DNA of 24,518 nt from NCBI GenBank assembly GCA_910588875.1, contig CAJURT010000048.1, positions 1-24,518 on the forward strand. The letters are read 5' to 3'. Origin of the DNA: an uncultured Lachnospiraceae bacterium. GTDB taxonomy: Bacteria > Bacillota > Clostridia > Lachnospirales > Lachnospiraceae. Every line of letters begins with the position of its first letter. Position 1 is the stretch's first letter. Below, piece after piece: positions 15,891 through 24,398 of this stretch. Position numbers and translations under genes: made by a program. The notes beneath the pieces were generated by a model. The model saw nothing but the letters and a program-made list of their open reading frames with translations, was not told the origin of the DNA and searched no databases.

Positions 15891-16523
15891 ATGACAATGC
15901 CAGTTTTATTTATTGTTATGCCAGCTTACAATGAGGAGGAAAATATTGAACAAACAGTGCTGCAGTGGTATCCATTACTAGAAGGGAAAAGTGCCAATTC
16001 CCGCTTGGTTATAGCAGATAGCGGAAGTACTGATAAAACACATGAAATTTTGACAGAGATGCAAAAGAACCATCCTCAGCTGGAAATTCTTTCAGGGACA
16101 GGAAAACAGCATGGTCCCAAAGTGATTGCATTATATGATTATGCCATAAAACAAGGGGCATCCTATTTATTTCAAACGGATTCAGATGGGCAGACCAATC
16201 CGGATGAATTTCCTTTGTTTTGGCAATTAAGAGATCAGTATGATGGGATCCTTGGGTATAGGACTGTTCGTGGAGATGGTTTTTCCAGAGCCGTTGTTGA
16301 GAAGGTGGTTTGTTTGTTGCTGCGAATATATTTTGGAGTCAAAGTGCCGGATGCCAATGCTCCGTTCCGGCTTTTAAAATCAGATATAGTAAAAAAATAT
16401 TTGTATAAAATGCCGCCGGATTATAATTTGCCGAATATTATGCTGACTGCATATTTGGCTTATAACAGAGAGAATATTAGATTTAATGTAATTTCGTTTG
16501 CACCGAGGCGGGGGGGGGGGTAA
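15891..16523 (+). CDS. DPM1-like GT2 glycosyltransferase, out of frame at a poly-G tract (OFF state as sequenced)
   Basis: As sequenced the frame gives 210 residues and stops directly after a run of 11 G. It is a GT2 protein with MPAYNEEENIEQTV (10-23), IADSGSTDKT (41-50) and DSD at 97-99, close to the dolichol/polyprenyl-phosphate sugar synthases. These make a lipid-linked monosaccharide that membrane GT-C enzymes use outside the cell. At 9 or 12 G the frame continues as GGVNSINIPQIIKIGWRAL and ends at TGA 16616-16618, giving about 241 residues, normal for the family, and overlapping the next gene's ATG by 11 nt. So the gene is intact except for the tract. A weak -35/-10 pair lies near 15819-15847. 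Either phase variation or a sequencing indel explains it. Confidence 0.85.
   Translation: MTMPVLFIVMPAYNEEENIEQTVLQWYPLLEGKSANSRLVIADSGSTDKTHEILTEMQKNHPQLEILSGTGKQHGPKVIALYDYAIKQGASYLFQTDSDGQTNPDEFPLFWQLRDQYDGILGYRTVRGDGFSRAVVEKVVCLLLRIYFGVKVPDANAPFRLLKSDIVKKYLYKMPPDYNLPNIMLTAYLAYNRENIRFNVISFAPRRGGG
16510..16520 (+). repeat. Homopolymer of 11 G, candidate phase-variation tract
   Basis: Eleven consecutive G lie in the 3' part of the GT2 gene, in otherwise A+T-rich DNA. With 11 G the next codon is TAA. With 9 or 12 G translation continues about 31 codons in a tail typical of the family. With 10 G it would run into a different short tail ending about 60 nt on. Slipped-strand mispairing in such tracts switches surface genes on and off in several bacteria. 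Confidence 0.8.
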
Positions 16524-16607
16524 ATTCTATAAATATACCCCAAATAATAAAAATCGGATGGAGGGCGCTGGCTGATTTTTGGATATTTAAGAAAGAAGGG
16601 CTGAAGT

Positions 16608-18146
16608 ATGAAAATTGACAGAAAAATTCTGGATGGAAGCAGTATGCTTTATTTGTATTTGCCGGTTCTTCTTTTCTTGTTTGGCTGGACAAAATGGTGG
16701 ATTGCCATTATAACCTCTACGACGTTGTTATTTTGTGTATATCGAATGCTAATGGATAAATTAGCAGCAGATGACCAGGATGATTTCAGGTTAAATAAAA
16801 TAGTATTATTATTGGTAGTGCTCTTTTTTATGATTGTCGGTTATTTTTGCGGCTGGGGAAGGTGGGTGGTTCAAAGTTTAGACTGGGCGAAACACAACAC
16901 GATTATGCAGGATTTAACAGAGAGAAGCTGGCCGGTATATTATAGGAATGGTGAAGAGCATTCTATGCTTACTTACTATATCGCTCAATATTTGGTGCCT
17001 GCTTTTGCAGGAAAAATTTTTCATTCTTACAGGTTGGCGGAAATTATCAATTATGTGTGGGCAGAAATTGGGCTTATACTTGTTTGGCTTCATGTGGTAA
17101 AGGGGATTGGTATCCGGAATGCTGTGAAGCAGTGTTTTAGCGCGGGGATTTTAGTGTTTTTTTCGGGGCCATTGTTGCTGGCACAGATAATGCAGAACCT
17201 GATTTATAGTGATTTGGGAACTGCTTTACTTACTGATTGGCATTGGCTGACAACAAGAGAAGGGATTCTGCTTCAATATTCAAACAATTTCGCGTTGCTA
17301 AGATGGGTATATCCACAGGTCTTGGCAATATGGCTGATATTGGTTCTTTTTTTAGAGAATAAGGATAATGTGCAATATTATTGTGTATTAATGCTGCCTG
17401 GGGTTATTTTTGGGACACTTTCATTTATAGGGCTTATTCCGTTGGGGATAGGTTATGCGGGGTATATTTTAGTAAAGGACAGAGCAGATGGATTCAGAAG
17501 TTGGTTTGCCAGGGTATTTAGCCTGGAGAATATACTGACTCTGTGTACTTTTGGAATAGTGTTGGTTTTATATTTTTATGGAAATATTTTTTCCAGCAAG
17601 CCAGAGTCTATTGGATTGCAGAAAATGCCATATGGGCAGTATCTATGGATATATTTTATCTTTGTGATTGTCCATGTAATGCTATATGTATGGTGTATAC
17701 TGTCAGACAATAAGAAAAATATAATACTTCATCTGGCGGTAATAAGTCTCTGGATTATTCCTTTATTTAAAATGGGATTAAATAATGACTGGGGAATGCG
17801 GTGCAGCATACCAGGGCTGTTTATTGTTATGTTTTATGTTTTGCAGTATCTGAATAAGTATATATCAGCGGAAAAAGTTCCCGCTATAAAGTATGCTGGT
17901 ATTGGTATGCTGCTGGTATTGCTGTTATGCGGTTCGATATATCCATTACGGGAATTGCTGGAGGTAGTAAGGTACGAAGATTATAGTACAATACCTGATT
18001 TAAAAGATTATTCCTATGGGACGATGGAAAATTATGCAAACAGATATGAGGGGTATCCCATAGATTTGGCAAATAATTATTATAGTTATGATATTGAAAA
18101 TAATATATTTCATCAATATGTTGCACGGAAAAAATTCGTCAATTGA
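16608..18146 (+). CDS. Polytopic membrane protein, candidate GT-C glycosyltransferase or polymerase
   Basis: The 512-residue protein has about ten or more hydrophobic segments, beginning near residues 14-30 and 64-84, and ends in a short hydrophilic tail. A conserved-looking loop after the second or third helix reads LDWAKHNTIMQDL and RSWPVYY, with acidic, Lys and His residues facing the cell exterior, as in GT-C sugar transferases. I do not recognise a named family. It could instead be the Wzy-type polymerase. Its ATG overlaps the ON-frame stop of the preceding GT2 gene (TATGAAAATTGA), so its translation is probably coupled to that gene. GAAGGG lies 7 nt upstream. As a likely user of the lipid-linked sugar made by the DPM1-like neighbour, it fits a side-chain decoration step. 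Confidence 0.7.
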   Translation: MKIDRKILDGSSMLYLYLPVLLFLFGWTKWWIAIITSTTLLFCVYRMLMDKLAADDQDDFRLNKIVLLLVVLFFMIVGYFCGWGRWVVQSLDWAKHNTIMQDLTERSWPVYYRNGEEHSMLTYYIAQYLVPAFAGKIFHSYRLAEIINYVWAEIGLILVWLHVVKGIGIRNAVKQCFSAGILVFFSGPLLLAQIMQNLIYSDLGTALLTDWHWLTTREGILLQYSNNFALLRWVYPQVLAIWLILVLFLENKDNVQYYCVLMLPGVIFGTLSFIGLIPLGIGYAGYILVKDRADGFRSWFARVFSLENILTLCTFGIVLVLYFYGNIFSSKPESIGLQKMPYGQYLWIYFIFVIVHVMLYVWCILSDNKKNIILHLAVISLWIIPLFKMGLNNDWGMRCSIPGLFIVMFYVLQYLNKYISAEKVPAIKYAGIGMLLVLLLCGSIYPLRELLEVVRYEDYSTIPDLKDYSYGTMENYANRYEGYPIDLANNYYSYDIENNIFHQYVARKKFVN

Positions 18147-18194
18147 ACAAAAGTGCAGTTTGGTGGAATTGGGAATATATGGAAAAGGAGAAGA

Positions 18195-18215
18195 GGGCAA
18201 GCAGTTAGCTTGTCC
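18195..18215 (+). promoter_or_regulatory. Hairpin between Shine-Dalgarno and start codon of the GT-C gene
   Basis: GGGCAAGC (18195-18202) and GCTTGTCC (18208-18215) form an 8-bp stem (one G-U) with a 5-nt loop. AAGGAG (18185-18190) is 35 nt from the ATG at 18226, too far for normal use, but folding out the 21-nt hairpin brings it to 14 nt. No other ribosome site lies close to the ATG. Confidence 0.4.
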
Positions 18216-18225
18216 GATATAAGAT

Positions 18226-19803
18226 ATGGATCGCTGGCTGCGGAGAAATGAGAAATTATTATGTTGGTTTGCTTTTGCTTTTTTTATATTTACGGCAACT
18301 TATAAACTGACAAATGCCCCGTTATGGTTTGATGAAACAATAGAATATTGGTATTCTAAAAGTATGATTGGAGAACTTCCTTTTCAAAATGCAGGACGCA
18401 GTAATATGTATCAGAGAATTGTCTCAACCTATCAGCCGCCGCTATATAATGTGATCATGTATATTTGGCTGAAAGCCGGGGAGAGTGAATGGTGGTTCAG
18501 GTTTTTCGGGGTTGTTATGGGTTTTGCCGGTATGATTGCACTTTACAAGACCATGTGTAAAATAAAGAATATAAACCTTGCTGTGTTGGCAGTTGTTTTT
18601 AGTGCTTGTGTTTATCAGCTTGTTTATTATTGGCAGGAATGTGCCGAATATTGTTTGATGCTAGGCATGTTGTTTTGGACAATATATTTTTGGTTTTGCT
18701 TGATGGAAAATCCGGCTGCTAAAAATATTATATGTTTTACGGTTTTTGCTGTAATTCCTGTTTATAGTCAATATGGGGCGGCGTTTCCGGTTGCCGCAAT
18801 GGCGTTTATTGCATTTTTGCATGTAATTTCCCTGAAAGAGAGAAAAAGTATAGTTATGATTGTAGCTTCCTATGCGATAGCTTTGTTGGGAGCAGGATTA
18901 CCACTATACTATTTTTTCTTAAAAAAACAAATGCATAGCCAGAGCGGAAGGTATATAGCTTGGCAGGATGTCAGCTTTTCCGGCGGAATAATCGGAGACA
19001 TGGCTTATAATTTTGCAAAAGTTTTTAAATGGGGTTTATTTTCACTTTATAGTAATTTAGTTACGATGGTATTTTTGGCTATTATTTTAATCATGTCAGT
19101 GGCAGTTGTAATGCTATCACACAATAAAACAGTAAAATTGTTTGTGCTTACTAATTTAGCCACATGGTTATTATATTACTTTTCTGTAAAATTAGGTATT
19201 TATTCCTATGGGAATTTTGGAGGAGGAAGATATAGCCTGTTCTTTATTCCTATGTGGATTACCATGATTTTTGCTGTTGGTGCTGAATTTTATATGGTTT
19301 TATCTAAACAGACATTGATGAGAGGAAGGATAAAATATCATTATATAGGGGTATGTATATGTGCTTTATTATGCTTTTGTTATTTTGAATGGAAGTTTGG
19401 ATTGCAGGATAACTGGGAAAAAGAGGATTGCCGGGGAGTAGTAAATACCTGGTATGAGGTTGGCGCATTTGAGTCGGATACGATAGTTTATTATGGGGCA
19501 GATTCAGGGTTTGCGTATTATGTGAGACAAAATGATGAATATATGAATTCAATAGAGGATCAAGTGATATACATGCCCTGGTATAGCCATTGGAGTGAAG
19601 AAGAGTATACAGAATATATAAATTCTCTATATGGTGAAAACTGGCCGGATGAATTTTATGTGGCAGCATCCCATACAGAAGAGGATTTTAATACATTTAT
19701 TTCCTCAATAATATCTGCCGGGTATACGAAAGAACTTGTTTATATGAAGGAAGACGCCTATACGTTTGGGGCTTGTCTGATAAGGCTGGCGAAGACTCAG
19801 TAG
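18226..19803 (+). CDS. GT-C (PMT/ArnT-like) membrane glycosyltransferase
   Basis: The 525-residue protein has about ten membrane helices and a soluble C-terminal part of about 120 residues. After the first helix comes LWFDETIEYW (33-42) with the acidic pair D36/E37, followed by QPPLYN (70-75) and WWFRFFGV. This order (DE loop, PPLY, R-F) is that of PMT/ArnT-type GT-C enzymes, which take a sugar from a polyprenyl phosphate and add it on the outer face of the membrane. The DPM1-like gene upstream could supply the donor. An in-frame TAA at 18220-18222 limits the start to ATG 18226. Substrates are unknown. Confidence 0.75.
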   Translation: MDRWLRRNEKLLCWFAFAFFIFTATYKLTNAPLWFDETIEYWYSKSMIGELPFQNAGRSNMYQRIVSTYQPPLYNVIMYIWLKAGESEWWFRFFGVVMGFAGMIALYKTMCKIKNINLAVLAVVFSACVYQLVYYWQECAEYCLMLGMLFWTIYFWFCLMENPAAKNIICFTVFAVIPVYSQYGAAFPVAAMAFIAFLHVISLKERKSIVMIVASYAIALLGAGLPLYYFFLKKQMHSQSGRYIAWQDVSFSGGIIGDMAYNFAKVFKWGLFSLYSNLVTMVFLAIILIMSVAVVMLSHNKTVKLFVLTNLATWLLYYFSVKLGIYSYGNFGGGRYSLFFIPMWITMIFAVGAEFYMVLSKQTLMRGRIKYHYIGVCICALLCFCYFEWKFGLQDNWEKEDCRGVVNTWYEVGAFESDTIVYYGADSGFAYYVRQNDEYMNSIEDQVIYMPWYSHWSEEEYTEYINSLYGENWPDEFYVAASHTEEDFNTFISSIISAGYTKELVYMKEDAYTFGACLIRLAKTQ

Positions 19804-19832
19804 TAATGCTTTTCTTGCAGAAGGGAGAACAT

Positions 19833-21569
19833 ATGGCAAGAACCGTAGGGATAGGGATTCAGAGTTTTGAGAGAGTGATTGTCAATCATTATTTTTATAT
19901 CGATAAAACCAATTTTATAAAAGAATGGTGGGAAAGTGGGGATGATGTGACATTGATCACTCGTCCGAGGAGATTTGGAAAGACTCTGAATATGAATATG
20001 GTGGAACGCTTCTTTTCTGTTAAATATAAAGAACAAGGGCAGATATTTGAGAAATTGTCAATATGGAAGGAAGAGAAATATCGTAATCTTCAGGGAACGT
20101 ATCCGGTGATTGCTCTCAGTTTTGCGGATATAAAAGAAACCACAGCCTTTGGAACAAAAAAAAGAATCTGCCAGATTATAGAAGAATTATACAATCAATA
20201 TGATTTTTTATTGAACAGCGGCTGCCTGAATGAAAAGGAAAAAGAAAGTTTTGGACGGATAACCGTGGACATGAATGATTATGAGGCGTCCAATTCTTTA
20301 AAAATGCTGTCTCTTTATCTTTCACGCTATTATAAGAAGCCGGTGATTCTTTTACTGGACGAATATGATACGCCTTTTCAGGAGGCTTATCTATATGGTT
20401 ATTGGAATGAACTGGTGGAGTTTGTGCGCAGTTTATTTAATTCCACATTTAAAACCAATCCTTACTTGGAGCGGGCTCTTATGACAGGTATTACCAGGAT
20501 TAGTAAAGAGTCGATTTTTTCTGATTTAAACAATCCAAGAATTATTTCCACTACAACAAACAGTTATACAGACTCTTTTGGATTTACCTGGGAGGAAGTA
20601 GAAGCTGCTTTGGAAGAGTACGGACTAGAAAACCAAGGACAGGAAGTGAAAGACTGGTATGATGGGTTTAGCTTTGGAGAAAGAAAAGAGATCTATAATC
20701 CCTGGTCGTTGTTAAATTATTTGAAAGAGAAGAGATTTGCGGCATATTGGGCAAATACCAGCGGGAACAGGCTGGTAAACAGGCTGATTCAAAAGGGCAA
20801 TAAAAATGTTAAGATGATTATGGAGGATCTTTTGAATGGAAAGTTATTGAGCATACGAATGGATGAACAGGTGGCTTTTGAGCAGCTGGAGCGCAGAGAA
20901 AGTGCCATCTGGAGTCTTTTGCTGGCCAGCGGATATCTGAAGGTAAATGGTCTTCACATAAATGTAAAAACAGGGAAAACCACATATGAACTAATGCTGA
21001 CGAATCGTGAGGTGCGTCTGATGTTTGAGGGGATGATCGAAGAATGGTTTTCTGAATCTGTCCCGGCTTATAATGACTTTATCCGTGCCATGCTCTGCGG
21101 TGATGTGAATCAAATGAATCTTTATATGAACGAGGTAGCGTTCCATACTTTTAGTTTTTTTGATTCCGGAAAAGCGCCATCTAAGACAGAGCCGGAACGT
21201 TTTTATCATGGTTTTGTTCTTGGTCTTATAGTAGATTTATCAGACAAATATCAGATTACTTCTAATCGGGAAAGCGGGTTTGGAAGATATGATGTGATGA
21301 TAGAGCCTAAGGATAAGACAGATAAGGCATTTATTCTGGAATTCAAGGTTCATGATCCGGATCTTGGCGAGAAGACATTGGAAGATACGGCCCAGGCGGC
21401 GTTAAGGCAGATTAAAGATAAGGGATATACGGCAGCTTTGGTTGTAAAGGGATTTGATTTAAAGCAAATCAGGAGATATGGATTTGCTTTTCGAGGTAAG
21501 CAGGTTTTGATTCAATCAGACAATTCGGAATATGATAAGTCAGAAATAATTTTTGATCGGAAGGGATAA
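19833..21569 (+). CDS. AAA-ATPase-like protein with C-terminal PD-(D/E)XK nuclease-like domain
   Basis: This 578-residue soluble protein does not look like a polysaccharide enzyme. Its N-terminus (VGIGIQSFERV, YIDKT) and RPRRFGKT (44-51, Walker A-like) with LLLDEYDTPF (173-182, Walker B) match the AAA-ATPase_like family. Near the end GRYDVMIEP and FILEFKV (about 482-507) form the D...E-x-K core of a PD-(D/E)XK domain (PDDEXK_9 type). The family occurs in many copies in gut Firmicutes and Bacteroidetes; its function is unproven. The ATG at 19833 has AAGGGAG 6 nt upstream; a start at 19773 would overlap the previous gene. It sits in the same direction, between a GT-C gene and the flippase gene, and overlaps nothing. 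It is probably a passenger of gene exchange. Confidence 0.85.
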   Translation: MARTVGIGIQSFERVIVNHYFYIDKTNFIKEWWESGDDVTLITRPRRFGKTLNMNMVERFFSVKYKEQGQIFEKLSIWKEEKYRNLQGTYPVIALSFADIKETTAFGTKKRICQIIEELYNQYDFLLNSGCLNEKEKESFGRITVDMNDYEASNSLKMLSLYLSRYYKKPVILLLDEYDTPFQEAYLYGYWNELVEFVRSLFNSTFKTNPYLERALMTGITRISKESIFSDLNNPRIISTTTNSYTDSFGFTWEEVEAALEEYGLENQGQEVKDWYDGFSFGERKEIYNPWSLLNYLKEKRFAAYWANTSGNRLVNRLIQKGNKNVKMIMEDLLNGKLLSIRMDEQVAFEQLERRESAIWSLLLASGYLKVNGLHINVKTGKTTYELMLTNREVRLMFEGMIEEWFSESVPAYNDFIRAMLCGDVNQMNLYMNEVAFHTFSFFDSGKAPSKTEPERFYHGFVLGLIVDLSDKYQITSNRESGFGRYDVMIEPKDKTDKAFILEFKVHDPDLGEKTLEDTAQAALRQIKDKGYTAALVVKGFDLKQIRRYGFAFRGKQVLIQSDNSEYDKSEIIFDRKG

Positions 21570-21570
21570 G

Positions 21571-23109
21571 GTGTTGCAGGGAAGCAGAAAAGCAAACGCA
21601 TTACGCAATTTGATATATGCCTGGATGAGTCAGGGGTTTACGGTTATCATGAATATGGTTGTCCGTGTTATTTTTGTACATGTCTTATCGAAGGATTATG
21701 TGGGGATTAGCGGACTGTTCAGTAATATTATAACGATTTTATCTGTGGCGGAATTAGGGATTGGGAGCGCTATTGTATATGGGTTATATGAACCATTGGC
21801 CAGAGGGGAAAATAAAAAGGTTAAGGCGTTGATGCAATTTTATCAGCGGGTATATATATCAATTGGCTGTTTTATATTAATTGCGGGAATTGCCCTTACG
21901 CCGTATCTGTCTTTGTTTATTAAAGAGATGCCAGATATTCCGCAGCTTGCATTTATTTATATTCTTTTTGTTTGTAATGCGGCATCTTCTTATTTTTTTT
22001 CATATAAAGGAACTCTTATAAGCGCTGACCAGAAAGACTATATACTTAAAAGAATTCGGATAAAAGTATTGTTTTTGATGTATTTAGTACAGATTACAAT
22101 ACTTTTGCTGACGCGAGATTATATTCCATATTTATTAGTGCAGGTACTTGCAACAATAGCGATGAATTTTGCTTTTAGTCTGGCAGCAGATAAGGCGTAT
22201 CCTTATTTAAAAGATAAGGACAGGGTAATATTGGGAAAAGAGCAGTTCAGGCAGATTGTAAAAAACACGAAGGCATTGATTTGCCACAAAATAGGAACGG
22301 TTATTGTGTTTTCGACGGACAATTTGATCATATCAAAATTTACAGGGCTGGGGAATGTTGCTGATTATTCAAATTATATCTTGATTCAGGAGACGTTAAA
22401 CGGAATATTGACACAACTGTTTTCTGCCCTGGCACCAAGTGTAGGGAACATGGTAGCTGTTGAGGATGCCAGGAAGAGCCTGGAAGTGTTTTGGAGAATT
22501 ATGTTTTTAAATGCCTGGCTATATGGGGGAAGCGCATTATGTTTTTTCTGCTTAGGGCAAGATTTTGTGAGGACTTTCTTTGGGGAAGACTATGTAATCT
22601 CTACAGAAATCTTGCTTGTAATCATAGTTAATTTTTATTTAACGGGGATACGAAAGAGTGTTATTACATTTAAAGATGCCTATGGTTTGTTTTTTCAAAA
22701 CCGATATACGCCATTGATAGAATCAGGGATTAACCTGCTGGTATCTGTTTGGCTGGTACAGATTTACGGGGTAATAGGGGTTCTTTTGGGAACAACTGTC
22801 AGTTCTTTATTAGCACCGGTATGGTCGGAACCTTATGTCCTGTTTCGATATGGATTTCGTAGTCCGGTAGTGGAGTATTGGAAGCAATATATAAAGTATT
22901 TACTTTTAATTTTGGGAACAGGCAGTATTGTATGGATACTATGCGGCAGGATTCGATATGTTCCTGTGATTTCCTTTTTGTTGAAAGGATTTTGCTGTGT
23001 TATAGTAATCAATAGTTTGTTTTTCATAATATTAAGAAATGATAAAAACATGAAATATTACCTGGGAATAATAAGAACAATAAGGAAGGGACGTGGCGGA
23101 CGCATATGA
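21571..23109 (+). CDS. Wzx-type oligosaccharide flippase
   Basis: This protein of about 512 residues, with 12-14 hydrophobic segments, should move the undecaprenyl-linked repeat unit across the membrane. The N-terminus NLIYAWMSQGFTVIMNMVVR and the motif KDYVGISGLFSNIITILSVAELGIG are typical of Gram-positive Wzx/RfbX proteins of the MOP superfamily; TGLGNVADYSNYILI in the middle also fits. GTG 21571 (GGAAGGG 5 nt upstream) is chosen; TTG 21574 is equally possible, and a TTG at 21553 opens the same frame. Its stop overlaps the next gene's ATG (ATGA at 23106-23109), so the two are coupled. It is the only flippase in the window. Confidence 0.88.
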   Translation: MLQGSRKANALRNLIYAWMSQGFTVIMNMVVRVIFVHVLSKDYVGISGLFSNIITILSVAELGIGSAIVYGLYEPLARGENKKVKALMQFYQRVYISIGCFILIAGIALTPYLSLFIKEMPDIPQLAFIYILFVCNAASSYFFSYKGTLISADQKDYILKRIRIKVLFLMYLVQITILLLTRDYIPYLLVQVLATIAMNFAFSLAADKAYPYLKDKDRVILGKEQFRQIVKNTKALICHKIGTVIVFSTDNLIISKFTGLGNVADYSNYILIQETLNGILTQLFSALAPSVGNMVAVEDARKSLEVFWRIMFLNAWLYGGSALCFFCLGQDFVRTFFGEDYVISTEILLVIIVNFYLTGIRKSVITFKDAYGLFFQNRYTPLIESGINLLVSVWLVQIYGVIGVLLGTTVSSLLAPVWSEPYVLFRYGFRSPVVEYWKQYIKYLLLILGTGSIVWILCGRIRYVPVISFLLKGFCCVIVINSLFFIILRNDKNMKYYLGIIRTIRKGRGGRI

Positions 23110-24356
23110 AAATATTTGGAAAAATGCTTATTATTTTGGCGGGAAGTGTAATATTAGGGGCGATGTTATTGTTTTTTACGTTTTCACTTCCGAATGGTGC
23201 GATTCGTAAAAATGCAGAAAATGCGGGATATGTGTTTGCTATTGAATCTGGTTATCCGTATATGGATGGTAAAATATCGAAAGGATTGGACAATCATACA
23301 GATGCGATGATGATATTAAATGCATTTTTTGAAGAGGAGGGTGCCACGGACATGCAAAGGGCGATGGGGATATGGAGGCCTAGTTATAATGAGCATGGCT
23401 GCGACATTCAGCTTCAGTTATACCTGGCGGGAGAAGAGGGGTATACAGGAATTTCTTATGCGAGATACTGGCATGGTTATCTGATCTTTTTGAAGCCATT
23501 GATGATGATGGTAGATTATCTGTCTTTTCGTGATATAAACCGGATTATACAGGGCAGTCTGATTTTGGCAATATCAATATTGCTGTGGAAGAAACTTTCG
23601 ATTCTATATGTGATACCTTTTCTGTCAACAATATTTTTCATGCGGCCGGATGCGGTAAGTTTTTCTATGTTTTACTCATCTGTTTATTATGTGGCATTAT
23701 TTTCGACAATAGGGATAATATTGTTTCATGCGCGGTTATCTAAAGGAAATAATTATTTTTATTTCTTTTTTATAGTAGGTATCATAACTAGTTATTTGGA
23801 TCTTTTGACTTATCCAGTGATAACATTAGGAATACCTTTGTGTATATGGCTGTGTTTTGAAAAAACATATCCCTGCTGCAAAAAAATCAAGCATATTGTT
23901 ATCAACTCCATAGGTTGGGGAATAGGGTATGCTGGAATGTGGATAGGGAAATGGGTAATAGGAAGTTTGTTGTTGCGTGAAAACATTATTGCCATTGCAT
24001 GGGAGGCGGTTCGCTTTCGGACATCAACGTCTGTGGAGACGGGGGGAGATAAAATTTCAAGATGGAACGCGATTGTAAGGAATTTTAGTGTGGGGTTTGA
24101 AGATATACCAATATTGGTTATAATGGTGATAATTCTGTTGGTGTTGCTGGTTGGATTGTTACGTATAAAGAGGGATTTAAAAGAATTTGTGAGGCAATCT
24201 GTTCCGATTTTGCTTGTTGGGTTGATACCGATTGTGTGGTATATAGTTTTGGGTAACCATTCCTATGTCCACAGCTGGTTTGCTTACCGCACATTGTCAA
24301 TAAGTGTTTTTGCAGTGATGTTAATAATGACAATTAGCCCATCTACAGAAGAATAA
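23106..24356 (+). CDS. Polytopic membrane protein of the polysaccharide locus, function unknown
   Basis: The 416-residue protein has an N-terminal hydrophobic helix (about 5-28), a large outer loop of about 110 residues with LDNHTDAMMILNAFFEEEG, then about eight closely spaced helices. RYWHGYLIFLKPL follows the loop. I recall similar proteins of unknown function in capsule loci of Firmicutes, but no named family. The topology (one helix, big extracytoplasmic loop, then multiple helices) fits either a GT-C transferase or a polymerase. It is translationally coupled to the flippase by a 4-nt overlap, which favours a partner role in flipping or polymerisation. This is the last gene of the locus before a strong hairpin. 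Confidence 0.65.
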   Translation: MKIFGKMLIILAGSVILGAMLLFFTFSLPNGAIRKNAENAGYVFAIESGYPYMDGKISKGLDNHTDAMMILNAFFEEEGATDMQRAMGIWRPSYNEHGCDIQLQLYLAGEEGYTGISYARYWHGYLIFLKPLMMMVDYLSFRDINRIIQGSLILAISILLWKKLSILYVIPFLSTIFFMRPDAVSFSMFYSSVYYVALFSTIGIILFHARLSKGNNYFYFFFIVGIITSYLDLLTYPVITLGIPLCIWLCFEKTYPCCKKIKHIVINSIGWGIGYAGMWIGKWVIGSLLLRENIIAIAWEAVRFRTSTSVETGGDKISRWNAIVRNFSVGFEDIPILVIMVIILLVLLVGLLRIKRDLKEFVRQSVPILLVGLIPIVWYIVLGNHSYVHSWFAYRTLSISVFAVMLIMTISPSTEE

Positions 24357-24398
24357 ATTGGGATAAAAGGGGCAGTCGGGAAATAGACAGCCCTACAT

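Noticed and set aside
18143..18208. Short TTG-started frame between the two GT-C-type genes
   Set aside because: Only 21 codons with a rare start and no family match. It runs through the hairpin and is probably non-coding.
24040..24050. G-run of six in the last membrane protein gene as a second phase-variation tract
   Set aside because: Six G is too short to be notable and the frame is intact on both sides.
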